Shown: positions 26,326-33,841 of the stretch, piece by piece | Layout: each line of letters starts with the position of its first letter | Position numbering within the stretch: position 1 is the first letter of the stretch | NCBI GenBank assembly: GCA_035556555.1 | Contig: DATMES010000001.1 | Location: 1 to 64,000, forward strand | Origin: Frankiaceae bacterium | Lineage (GTDB): Bacteria > Actinomycetota > Actinomycetes > BP-191 | DNA: 64,000 nt | Direction: 5' to 3' | Program-made: the position numbers and the translations under genes | The notes under the pieces: generated by a model | What the model was told of the DNA's origin: nothing | The model's input: only the letters and a program-made list of their open reading frames with translations | Database searches by the model: none

Positions 26326-26520
26326 TCAGCAGTTGTTCGTCTCGCACTCGGTGCGCGTCAGGAGACAGCCCAGGAGGGCGCTGAGCTCGACGTCGCAGCG
26401 TACGACCGGGCAGGTGAAGCCGTCGTTCGTCCGGGCGGCGGCGGCGCCGACGACCGCGAACAGGTCGGCCGGGGTGAGCTCGGCGAGGGTCTCGCGCTTG
26501 AGGTTGAGGGTGCGCTTCAT
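26326..26520 (-). CDS. Leader-type small peptide 4 of tandem array
   Basis: 64 residues. Leader MKRTLNLKRETLAELTPADL then FAVVGA. Core cysteines 37, 42, 52, 59 and 64, with T-C-P-V-V-R-C and the ending TNNC. It is the closest relative of peptide 3 and the best match to the family consensus. Confidence 0.8.
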   Translation of the reverse strand: MKRTLNLKRETLAELTPADLFAVVGAAAARTNDGFTCPVVRCDVELSALLGCLLTRTECETNNC

Positions 26521-26532
26521 GGGGGTCCTTTG

Positions 26533-26709
26533 CTAGCAGTCGTAGGTCAGGCAGTTGTCCGTGCCGACGCAGCCGAGCTGGTCGGTGAGGTCGCGGACGC
26601 AGACCGCGACCGGGCAGGTGAGGCCGCTCTGGCCACCGACGACCATGCGCAGGTCGTCGGTGGCCAGCTCGGCGAGGCGCTCGCGCTGGAGGGTGAGCCG
26701 CTTCGTCAC
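26533..26709 (-). CDS. Leader-type small peptide 5 of tandem array
   Basis: 58 residues, read directly from the sequence. The start is GTG at 26709 with GGAGA upstream, and the stop is TAG (26533-26535). Leader (M)TKRLTLQRERLAELATDDL then RMVVGG. The usual Glu-Thr-Leu is Glu-Arg-Leu here. Core cysteines 32, 37, 47, 53 and 58, with T-C-P-V-A-V-C and ending TYDC. Confidence 0.78.
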   Translation of the reverse strand: MTKRLTLQRERLAELATDDLRMVVGGQSGLTCPVAVCVRDLTDQLGCVGTDNCLTYDC

Positions 26710-26721
26710 GGGGTCTCCAGG

Positions 26722-26898
26722 TCAGCAGGTGTTGGCGGTGATGTCGCCGCAGCGCGGCAGCAGCGTCATGTCGTTCAGGCACTGGCCCACCGGGCACGTC
26801 ATGTCCTGCCCGGTCGGGCTGCCGCCGACCGCGAGCAGCAGCTCGTCGGTCGTCAGCTCGGTGAGGCTCTCGCGCCTGAGGTCGAGACGCTTCCGCAT
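26722..26898 (-). CDS. Leader-type small peptide 6 of tandem array
   Basis: 58 residues. Leader MRKRLDLRRESLTELTTDEL then LLAVGG. Core cysteines 35, 40, 50 and 58, with T-C-P-V-G-Q-C and ending ANTC. Its ATG overlaps the stop of peptide 7 by one base (TGATG), coupling the two. Confidence 0.8.
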   Translation of the reverse strand: MRKRLDLRRESLTELTTDELLLAVGGSPTGQDMTCPVGQCLNDMTLLPRCGDITANTC

Positions 26899-27077
26899 CA
26901 GCACGTGTTGAGCGTGAGGCACCCGCACGTCGGCAGGATCGTCGCCTCGCGGACGCACTCGACGGCCGGGCAGGTGAAGCCCCGCGCGGTCGCGGCTTCG
27001 GCGCCGACGACGGCGGTCAGGTCGGACGGGGTCAGGTCGGTGAGGGTCTCGCGGCGGAGCCGCAGGGTGCGCTTCAT
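26898..27077 (-). CDS. Leader-type small peptide 7 (first of tandem array)
   Basis: 59 residues; promoter-proximal member. Leader MKRTLRLRRETLTDLTPSDL then TAVVGA. Core cysteines 36, 41, 51, 53 and 59, with T-C-P-A-V-E-C and ending LNTC. Ribosome site GGAAGGA 8 bases before the ATG. It lies 53 bases downstream of the Lrp-type gene on the same strand, so all eight genes may form one transcript. Confidence 0.8.
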   Translation of the reverse strand: MKRTLRLRRETLTDLTPSDLTAVVGAEAATARGFTCPAVECVREATILPTCGCLTLNTC

Positions 27078-27130
27078 GGAGGGGATTCCTTCCGAGGGGG
27101 AAACCGGACCATACCGCCTCAGACCCGTCC

Positions 27131-27571
27131 TTAGAAGGAGGGCGGGCGCCCCTCGTACGGTGTCGAGAGGACGACCGTGGTCCGCGTCGAGACGTTCGCG
27201 GCGGCGCGGATCTCCTGAAGCACCAGCTCCAGCGCCGTCGGCGTGGGCACCCGGACCTTGAGGATGTACGACTCGTCGCCGGCCACGCTGTGGCACGCCT
27301 CGATCGCCGTGATGCCGGCGAGGCGTTCGGGAGCGTCGTCCGGGGCGCTCGGGTCGATCGGTTTCACCGACACGAACGCCGTCAGCGCCAGGTCCAGCGC
27401 GTCGGGGTCGATCTCGGCGCGGTAGCCGCGGATGACGCCGCGCTGTTCGAGGCGCCGTACGCGCGAGTGCACCGCGGACACCGACAGGCCGGTCTGCTTC
27501 GCGAGGTCGGTGAAGCTCATCCGGCCGTCGTGCGACAGCAGCCGCAGGATCTCCGCGTCGGTCTCCTCCAT
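27131..27571 (-). CDS. Lrp/AsnC family transcriptional regulator
   Basis: A 146-residue regulator. N-terminal winged helix-turn-helix (MEETDAEILRLLSHDGRMSF ... SVSAVHSRVRRLEQRGVI) and a C-terminal RAM ligand-binding domain (about 65-140, ITAIEACHSVAGDESYILKVR). Members sense amino acids and form octamers on DNA. Lying directly upstream of the seven small peptides on the same strand, it is a candidate regulator of them; it could equally serve distant targets such as lysine catabolism. Confidence 0.9.
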   Translation of the reverse strand: MEETDAEILRLLSHDGRMSFTDLAKQTGLSVSAVHSRVRRLEQRGVIRGYRAEIDPDALDLALTAFVSVKPIDPSAPDDAPERLAGITAIEACHSVAGDESYILKVRVPTPTALELVLQEIRAAANVSTRTTVVLSTPYEGRPPSF

Positions 27572-27606
27572 CACGGCGAGCAGAGTACGGGCCGCGTCCG
27601 GAAACG

Positions 27607-27640
27607 GGAAAAGGGCCACCCGCGCGGAGCAGCCCTTTCC
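27607..27640 (-). terminator. Hairpin downstream of the 27679 gene
   Basis: GGAAAAGGGC (27607-27616) pairs with GCCCTTTCC (27632-27640) with one bulged A and a 15-base loop. It lies between the small membrane-protein gene and the Lrp gene and would end the former. Confidence 0.45.
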
Positions 27641-27678
27641 GATCCCTGCCGGCCCCAGACACCGGAGGGCCCGGTGCC

Positions 27679-27906
27679 TCAGCGGGTCTGCGAGACAGAC
27701 CCGTCCGCGTTGCGGACGAACTTCACGCCGGAGTCGATGACGGGGCGGTGGCTCTTGCCCTCGTCGTCGTCCGCCGTGACGCTGCCCGGCTGCGACGGCC
27801 GAACGTCCGCGTTCGCGCGACGCGCGAACACGCTGTAGCACGCCACGACTGCGAGCAGCGTGGCCAGCAGGACCGCGAAGGTCCTCCGTACCGCGATGGT
27901 GCTCAT
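27679..27906 (-). CDS. Small single-pass membrane or secreted protein
   Basis: 75 residues starting MSTIAVRRTFAVLLATLLAV, a hydrophobic helix ending near residue 26, then a polar tail rich in Asp, Ser and Arg (TADDDEGKSHRPVIDSGVKF). Ribosome site GGGAG lies before the ATG at 27906. A longer frame upstream was rejected. No family recognised. Confidence 0.6.
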   Translation of the reverse strand: MSTIAVRRTFAVLLATLLAVVACYSVFARRANADVRPSQPGSVTADDDEGKSHRPVIDSGVKFVRNADGSVSQTR

Positions 27907-28137
27907 GGTGCTGCTCCCGTCCGAGGGCCGGAGCGGCTGCGGGTTGCAGCCACCCAGTGCTCGGACGAGCCGGTCTCGCCACTCACTCCCCGGGTCGTCT
28001 AGGCGACCGTGTTGTCTCCGTGCGCCGCGAACGGCGTCGGTGTGGACCACCCGGATCTTCGTGTCTCGCCCGCCCGGCTGGCGTTCCGCCGGACGCTGTC
28101 CTCATCGGCAGGTACGGCGGATTGCTTGAATGCCGTC

Positions 28138-28749
28138 ATGGACACCTCCCCCGCCGCCGTGGACGCGTTCCTCACGAACCTGCTCATCCCGGACAACCCT
28201 GCGCTGGAGACGGCGGACCTGCCGCCGATCTCGGTGTCCGCGCCGCAGGGGCGCCTCCTGCACCTCCTCGTGCGCCTGACCGGCGCGCGGCGGGTGCTGG
28301 AGGTCGGGACGCTCGCTGGCTACAGCGCGTGGTGGATGGCGTCGGCGCTGCCTGACGGCGGCCGGCTGGTGACGCTGGAGGTGTCCGGCCATCACGCTGC
28401 GGTGGCGCGGTCGAATCTCGCCGGGCTGCCGGTGGACGTGCTCGTCGGCCCTGCGGCCGAGTCGCTGGCCGGGCTGGAGGGGCCGTTCGACCTCGTGTTC
28501 GTCGACGCCGACAAGCCGTCGAACGTGCTCTACCTCTCGGAGGCGCTGCGCCTGTCACGTCCGGGGACGCTCATCGTGCTCGACAACGTCGTCCGGCAGG
28601 GCGCCGTTCTGGATCCGGAGGACGACAACGCGCGCGGCACGCGGGCGGCGCTGGACTGGGTCGCCGCGGAGCCGCGGCTGACGGCGACGGCGATCCAGAT
28701 GGCGGGCGCGAAGGGCTGGGACGGCATGCTCTTCGCGCTGGTGTCGTAG
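28138..28749 (+). CDS. SAM-dependent O-methyltransferase (catechol-OMT-like)
   Basis: A 203-residue class I methyltransferase of the O-methyltransferase family 3. SAM-binding motif VLEVGTLAGYSAWWMA (about residues 52-67) and metal/substrate motif LVFVDADK followed by VLDNVVRQG. Such proteins methylate catechols or caffeoyl-type substrates with a divalent metal; the substrate here is unknown. Start ATG 28138. It ends just before the second copy of the 41-base repeat. Confidence 0.9.
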   Translation: MDTSPAAVDAFLTNLLIPDNPALETADLPPISVSAPQGRLLHLLVRLTGARRVLEVGTLAGYSAWWMASALPDGGRLVTLEVSGHHAAVARSNLAGLPVDVLVGPAAESLAGLEGPFDLVFVDADKPSNVLYLSEALRLSRPGTLIVLDNVVRQGAVLDPEDDNARGTRAALDWVAAEPRLTATAIQMAGAKGWDGMLFALVS

Positions 28750-28752
28750 TAC

Positions 28753-28793
28753 GCCGTTCTCTGAAGATCACCACGCTCGAGACCGGCGGCTGG
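28753..28793 (-). repeat. Copy 2 of the 41-base dispersed repeat
   Basis: In reverse orientation this matches 59-99 at 35 of 41 positions. It starts 4 bases after the methyltransferase stop and lies before the convergent dehydrogenase end. See the matching entry at 59-99. Confidence 0.6.
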
Positions 28794-28813
28794 ACGGCAA
28801 GGAACAAGCGAAG

Positions 28814-29962
28814 CTAGACGCCGTCCTTGACGAGCGAGCGGCTGATGACGAGGCGCTGGACCTGGTTGGTGCCCTCGACGATCTGCAGCACCTTGGCCTC
28901 GCGCATGTACCGCTCGACGGGGTACTCGGTGACGTAGCCGTAGCCGCCGTGCACCTGCACCGCGTCGGTCGTCACGCGCATCGCCGTGTCGGACGCGAAC
29001 AGCTTGGCCATCGCGGCGTCGCGGCCGTACGGCTTCCCGAGGTCGCGCCGCCGCGCCGCCGACAGGTACAGCGCGCGCGCAGCCTCCACTCCCGTGGCCA
29101 TGTCGGCGAGCATGAACGCCACGCCCTGGAAGTCGACGATCGGCTTGCGGAACTGCGTCCGCACCTTCGCGTACTCCAGCGCGGCGTCGAGGGCGGCCTG
29201 CGCGACGCCGACGGAGCAGGCGGCGATGCCGAGCCGGCCGCCGTCCAGCGCGGACAAGGCAATACGGAAGCCGATGCCCTCCTCCCCCAGCAGGCGCTCG
29301 GCGGGCACCCGCGCGTCGTCGAGGACGATCTGCGCGGTGGTGGACGCCTTCATGCCCATCTTCTTCTCGGGCGCCGCGGGCTTCAGGCCCGGCGTGTCCG
29401 CGGGCGCGAGCAGCGTCGAGATGCCGCGCGCGCCGTCCTCACCGGTGCGGACCATGAGGTTGTAGAAGTCTGCCTCGCCGCCGTGCGTGACCCATGCCTT
29501 GACGCCGTTGACGACGTAGTCGTCGCCCTCGCGCACCGCCCGCGTCGACAGCGCCGCGGCGTCGGAGCCGGACCCCGGCTCGGACAGGCAGTACGCCCCC
29601 AGCAGCTCGCCGCCGAGCATGTCCGGCAGCCACTTCGCGCGCTGCTCCTCGCTGCCGTACGCGAACAGCGGGAAGCACGACAGCGTGTGCACGCTGACGC
29701 CGAGCCCCACCGCGAGCCACGCGGCCGACAGCTCCTCCAGGCACTGGAGATAGACCTCGTACGGCTGCTCCGCGCCGCCGTACGTCTCCGGGTAAGGCAG
29801 TCCGAGCAGCCCGGCGCGGCCGAGCGTGCGGAACACGTCGCGCGGGAACTCCCCGCGCTCCTCCGCGTCGGCGGCGCGCGGTGCCAGCTCCTTCGCGGCG
29901 AGGTCGCGGACCAGCTCGAGCAGTGCCTCGGCCTCGGGCGTGGGCAGGGTGCGGTCGACCAC
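28814..29962 (-). CDS. Acyl-CoA dehydrogenase
   Basis: A 382-residue FAD-dependent short/medium-chain type acyl-CoA dehydrogenase. Signatures: AYCLSEPGSGSDAAAL (FAD contact), VNGVKAWVTHGGEAD, and near the end VHGGYGYVTEYPVERYMREA followed by IVEGTNQVQRLV. The Glu in VEGTNQ is the catalytic base. Length is standard. It follows the M24 peptidase gene by 3 bases on the same strand, forming a two-gene operon. It may feed crotonyl/butyryl-CoA metabolism, but this is not shown. Confidence 0.92.
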   Translation of the reverse strand: MVDRTLPTPEAEALLELVRDLAAKELAPRAADAEERGEFPRDVFRTLGRAGLLGLPYPETYGGAEQPYEVYLQCLEELSAAWLAVGLGVSVHTLSCFPLFAYGSEEQRAKWLPDMLGGELLGAYCLSEPGSGSDAAALSTRAVREGDDYVVNGVKAWVTHGGEADFYNLMVRTGEDGARGISTLLAPADTPGLKPAAPEKKMGMKASTTAQIVLDDARVPAERLLGEEGIGFRIALSALDGGRLGIAACSVGVAQAALDAALEYAKVRTQFRKPIVDFQGVAFMLADMATGVEAARALYLSAARRRDLGKPYGRDAAMAKLFASDTAMRVTTDAVQVHGGYGYVTEYPVERYMREAKVLQIVEGTNQVQRLVISRSLVKDGV

Positions 29963-29965
29963 GTT

Positions 29966-31078
29966 CTAGCCCTCCAGGACGAGCAGGTCGCGGGTGACGA
30001 GGTTGAGGCGCTCGCCGCCGTCCGCGGTGCAGACGACGATGTCCTCGATGCGCGCGCCGTGCCTGCCCGGCAGGTAGATGCCTGGCTCGATGGAGAACGC
30101 CATCCCCGGCGCGAGCGGCTCGGCGTTGCCGGAGACGATGTACGGCTCCTCGTGCTCCTCCAGCCCGATGCCGTGGCCCGTGCGGTGGATGAAGTACTCG
30201 CCGAAGCCCGCGTCGGCGATGACGTCGCGCGCGACCGCGTCGAGCGCCTCGCAGGTGATCCCCGGCCTGACCGCCTCGCAGGCCGCCGCCTGCGCCTCCT
30301 GCAGCACGGCGTACAGCTTGTCGAAGCCGTCGGGGACCTCGCCGGCGACGTACGTCCGCGTGATGTCCGAGCAGTACCCGTCGGGCGTCGTGCCGCCGAT
30401 GTCGAACACGATCGCGTCGCCGCGTTCGATGACACGGTCGCCGACGTCGTGGTGCGGCGAGGCGCCATTCGGACCGGAGCCGACGATGACGAAGTTCACG
30501 GTGGTGTTGCCGCCCGCGAGGATCGCGTCGGCGACGTCGCGGCCGACCTCGCGCTCCGTACGCCCCAGGAGCCGCATCGACTGGATCTGCTCCTGGACGC
30601 CGTCGATGATCCGCGCCGCCTCGCGCAGCGCCGCGACCTCCTCGGTGGTCTTGCGCATCCGCAGCTCGCGCAGCGCGGCGCCCGCGAGCTCGTGCCGTAC
30701 GCCCGGGACCGCGTCCCGCCACCGCAGCGCGTGCATGAGCCACGTGCGGTCCGAGATGCCGACGATCCTCGCGTGACCGAGCAGGCGCGCGGTGAGGGCG
30801 TACGGGTCGTCGGTCTCGCCCCAGCCGACGATCTCGATGCCGAGCGCGCCGGCCGGGGAGGACTCGGCGCGGGGGCGTTCGAGGGTGGGCACGACGAGCG
30901 TCGGCGGGCCTTCCGCGGGGACCACGAGGCAGGTGAGGCGCTCCAGCGGGAGGGCGTCGTAGCCGGTCAGGTAGCGCAGGTCGGCACCGGGCGTGACGAG
31001 CAGCGCGTCGAGCCCGGCAGCAGCGGCGGCGGTGGCCGCGCGGCCGAGCCGGTCGGCCGGGTAGAGAGCGGAGGTCAT
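29966..31078 (-). CDS. M24 family metallopeptidase (Xaa-Pro aminopeptidase type)
   Basis: A 370-residue pita-bread fold peptidase. N-terminal creatinase-like domain (to about residue 140), then the catalytic domain with metal ligands in VFDIGGTTPDGYCSDITRT (two Asp), GHGIGLEEHEEPYIV (His), SIEPGIYLPG (Glu) and IEDIVVCTADG (Glu). All five ligands are visible, so dimetal activity on X-Pro dipeptides is likely. It is cytoplasmic and first in an operon with the acyl-CoA dehydrogenase. Confidence 0.92.
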   Translation of the reverse strand: MTSALYPADRLGRAATAAAAAGLDALLVTPGADLRYLTGYDALPLERLTCLVVPAEGPPTLVVPTLERPRAESSPAGALGIEIVGWGETDDPYALTARLLGHARIVGISDRTWLMHALRWRDAVPGVRHELAGAALRELRMRKTTEEVAALREAARIIDGVQEQIQSMRLLGRTEREVGRDVADAILAGGNTTVNFVIVGSGPNGASPHHDVGDRVIERGDAIVFDIGGTTPDGYCSDITRTYVAGEVPDGFDKLYAVLQEAQAAACEAVRPGITCEALDAVARDVIADAGFGEYFIHRTGHGIGLEEHEEPYIVSGNAEPLAPGMAFSIEPGIYLPGRHGARIEDIVVCTADGGERLNLVTRDLLVLEG

Positions 31079-31191
31079 GCCGCCCAGGGTAGTGGGCGGC
31101 GGCTCACCCGGTTCTCTGTAAGGAGAGGCCTCCTCGTCCGTGCAGGTGGGGTACGGCGCCGCGTCCGCGCGCCGAGCCCAGGAGGGGATCC

Positions 31192-32169
31192 ATGCGCATC
31201 ACGCGTTCCATCCGGCATTTCGCGGCGGTCGCCGCGGCAACCCTGGCCGCCGCCGGCGCCACCGTCCTCGCGTCGCCGGCGCCCGCCGCTGCGAACCACG
31301 TCGCCACCATCTCCGTCACCCAGGCAGGCAACGACGGCTCGGACGTGACCTTGCAGGTCGACGTCACGTACACCGGCGCATCCGGCGGCGGTTCCTTCAG
31401 CTGGTCCACCGGCGACGGCCGCTCCAGCAGCGTCAGCGACGGCGTGAGCGGCGGCACGTACCTCGGCGACGGCTCGGGCACCGGCACGATGTGGGGCGGC
31501 TCCGGCCGCCTCGGGACGTTCACGTGGCAGCGAACGCAGCCCGCGGCCAACGTCGCGCGCACCCGCCTCACGTACTCGTACCGGCTCGCGGGGGTCTACA
31601 CGGTGGACTGGTCCGGCTGCTGCCCCGAAGTGACGGGCGCGACGCCGGTGTCGGTGGCGACGAGCCTGCCCGCGTGCGACGACGGGCTCGACAACGACGG
31701 CGACGGCAACACGGACTACCCCGACGACGCGGGCTGCGCGACGGCCGACGACGAGACGGAGCTGCCGGAGTGCCCGCCGTCGACGGTGACCTTCTGCCTG
31801 CTGCCGGGCAAGGAGGTGCTGGAGGTGGTCGTGCGGAACGTCGACGTCACCCTCACCGGCCAGGAGCACACCGTCGTCGGATGGATCGAGCGTTACGAGT
31901 TCGGCGCCGGCCCGACCGCGGTGACGCTGCCGTGTGTGCGCTTCGCCGGGACGCCCAACGCCTGCGCCGCCGCCGGTGGCGAGTTCGACGGCGTGATCGC
32001 GACGCTCGGGCCGGTGTCGCAGCGCGAGCCTGAGCTCACCTACGGCGAGGTGATTGCCACTGCCGGCGTCTGCGAAGCCGAGCTCGTCCTCACCGTGGGC
32101 GGCCTGGGCGTCGACCACGCGCCCGCGCTGAGCATGTGCGACAACGGGCGGGTCGAGCAGAGTCTCTGA
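31192..32169 (+). CDS. Secreted protein with Ca-binding-like Asp repeat
   Basis: A 325-residue exported protein. Signal peptide to about residue 34 (ending PAAAANH). The N-terminal domain (35-160) is Gly/Ser/Thr-rich beta structure. A motif CDDGLDNDGDGNTDYPDDAG at about 163-182 is a Ca-binding-like Asp loop seen in many bacterial surface proteins. The C-terminal part (about 195-325) has about six cysteines. Function unknown. Ribosome site AGGAGG precedes the ATG. Confidence 0.75.
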   Translation: MRITRSIRHFAAVAAATLAAAGATVLASPAPAAANHVATISVTQAGNDGSDVTLQVDVTYTGASGGGSFSWSTGDGRSSSVSDGVSGGTYLGDGSGTGTMWGGSGRLGTFTWQRTQPAANVARTRLTYSYRLAGVYTVDWSGCCPEVTGATPVSVATSLPACDDGLDNDGDGNTDYPDDAGCATADDETELPECPPSTVTFCLLPGKEVLEVVVRNVDVTLTGQEHTVVGWIERYEFGAGPTAVTLPCVRFAGTPNACAAAGGEFDGVIATLGPVSQREPELTYGEVIATAGVCEAELVLTVGGLGVDHAPALSMCDNGRVEQSL

Positions 32170-32188
32170 CGCGGACGCCTGAGCCGAG

Positions 32189-32226
32189 GCGCGCCGGGCG
32201 GGACGGGGGTTGCCCGCCCGGCGCGC
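32189..32226. terminator. Strong bidirectional terminator
   Basis: A perfect 14-bp stem, GCGCGCCGGGCGGG (32189-32202) with CCCGCCCGGCGCGC (32213-32226), loop 10. It lies exactly between two convergent genes. Confidence 0.75.
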
Positions 32227-32230
32227 GGTC

Positions 32231-32659
32231 TCAGGCTGCCGAACGCGACGCGACGACCGGCCGGGACTTCGACAGCAGCGCGAGGATCACGACGCCGGCG
32301 ATCGCCGACACGAGGTGCAGGCCGTTGTCGGCGGCGTTGAGCGAGAGGAAGTTCGCGGACGTCTCCTTGCCCGCGACCGCGAGGCCGTAGGCGAACGTCG
32401 CCCCGTAGCCGGCGACGAGCGCCGCGCCGTACGCCTTCGCCGTCTCGCGCTGCCGCCACAGCGCCAGCCCGCCGAAGCCGATGAGCAGGTGCACGACGTT
32501 GTGCAGCGGGTTGATCTGGAAGATGCCGAGCAGCTTCTCGCTCTCGTCGACGGCGGTGAAGCCGTCGAAGCCGGTGACGAAGAAGCCGAGCACGCCCACG
32601 AGGACGTACGCCGCGCCGATGACCAGCGCGAGCCGCCGGCCGTTGTCGATGCCTTCCAT
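32231..32659 (-). CDS. DUF4383 family membrane protein
   Basis: A 142-residue protein with four transmembrane helices. The DUF4383 hallmark N-P-L-H-N-V-V-H-L-L-I-G-F-G is at about residues 50-63. The family is common in actinobacteria and its function is unknown. It is downstream of the 33801 gene only distantly and probably has its own promoter. Confidence 0.88.
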   Translation of the reverse strand: MEGIDNGRRLALVIGAAYVLVGVLGFFVTGFDGFTAVDESEKLLGIFQINPLHNVVHLLIGFGGLALWRQRETAKAYGAALVAGYGATFAYGLAVAGKETSANFLSLNAADNGLHLVSAIAGVVILALLSKSRPVVASRSAA

Positions 32660-32706
32660 TGGTGAGCTCCGTTCGGGTCAGGGAACCGTCACGAAGCCTT
32701 CGTGCG

Positions 32707-33801
32707 TCAGCCCACCGCGGATGTGATGGTGAGCGTGGTGTCCGCGCCGGCGTCGTCGATGCCGGGCGCAACCGTGAGGTGGCGGGTGAGGACCATGAGC
32801 CGCAGCACGCCGAGGACGTCTCCGGGGCGAAGCGCGAGCCTGATCGCCAGCCGGCGCGGTGTCGCGGTCAGCGGGCCGGTCCAGCTCAGCAGGTGCTGGA
32901 CGTCGCCCATGAACACCTGGAAGTCGTCGCGCAGCACCGCGAGCCGCGCACCCCGCTCGTGGTCCTCCGGCAGGTCGAGGACGTCCCACGCGGCCGGCGG
33001 CGCGGGGTTGGGCACGAGCAGGCCGTCGTGCGTTCTGGCAAGCAGGCCGAGGCGTTCGAGAACGGCCACGGCGTCGGCGTACGTCGCCATCCCGGCGAGT
33101 CCCGCCGCCGCCGCGAGGGTCTCCAGCGTGGCCGCCCACTCGGGGACGTTCTCCGGCGTTAGCGCCCCGTCGGGCAGCTCGTGCTGGGCGACCGGCCTGC
33201 CCGCGCTCGCGAGCGCCGCGGTGACCTCGCGGAACGCCCGCGGCGCCGACAGCATCGACCACCCCGCCCGCTGCCACGCGCCGAGCGCGGCGTGCCAGGC
33301 GGGCTGCGGGCCGCGCGCGAACGGCAGCGCCCCCGCGATGCGCCGCGGGGGCCCCGCGAGCGGGTCGGGCGGCGCGTCGTCGGGCCAGATCCTGAGCAGC
33401 CACCGCTCGGGCACGTCGGACGTGTCGCCGTACGCGCTGAGGTGCCTGCCGGTCGCGAGCACCTGCACGCGCGCGCGATCGAGCCCGGTGACGTCGAGCC
33501 CCGGCTCGTCCGGCTCCGGCGGGTCGAATCCGCCGAAGCGCAGCGGCTCGCCAGCGGGCACCGCCGCGAACGGCAGCTCGTCGGCGTCCTCCCACTCGGC
33601 CCCCGGCTCGGGCGGGCGGGCGTCCCAGCGTTCGGCGCGGGCCTGGACGTCGGCGTACTTCGAGCCGCAGACCATCGCGACGTAGCCGGGCGTGGAGGCG
33701 GCGTACGTCTGCGTGCCGAGGTCGTCGAACCGCTGGCTCGCGTTGAGGATCGCGAAGTCGGTGGAGAGCCGCTTCTCGTACGCCGCCACGAGGGTCGCCA
33801 T
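32707..33801 (-). CDS. Hypothetical protein
   Basis: A 364-residue soluble protein beginning MATLVAAYEKRLSTDFAILN. It has conserved-looking segments (VCGSKYADVQARAERWD; VFMGDVQHLLSWTGPL) but no motif I can assign. No signal peptide or membrane segments. Start ATG at 33801, directly divergent from the exonuclease gene with 40 bases between starts. Confidence 0.65.
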   Translation of the reverse strand: MATLVAAYEKRLSTDFAILNASQRFDDLGTQTYAASTPGYVAMVCGSKYADVQARAERWDARPPEPGAEWEDADELPFAAVPAGEPLRFGGFDPPEPDEPGLDVTGLDRARVQVLATGRHLSAYGDTSDVPERWLLRIWPDDAPPDPLAGPPRRIAGALPFARGPQPAWHAALGAWQRAGWSMLSAPRAFREVTAALASAGRPVAQHELPDGALTPENVPEWAATLETLAAAAGLAGMATYADAVAVLERLGLLARTHDGLLVPNPAPPAAWDVLDLPEDHERGARLAVLRDDFQVFMGDVQHLLSWTGPLTATPRRLAIRLALRPGDVLGVLRLMVLTRHLTVAPGIDDAGADTTLTITSAVG

Positions 33802-33841
33802 GCGCCGGAGCCTGCCACGCAGCCGCCCGTATGCTCGGGCC

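Noticed and set aside
25917-26797. Longer ORFs through the peptide array (for example starting at 26219, 26797, 27662)
   Set aside because: They only extend upstream through neighbouring peptides in other frames; each peptide has its own ribosome site and conserved leader.
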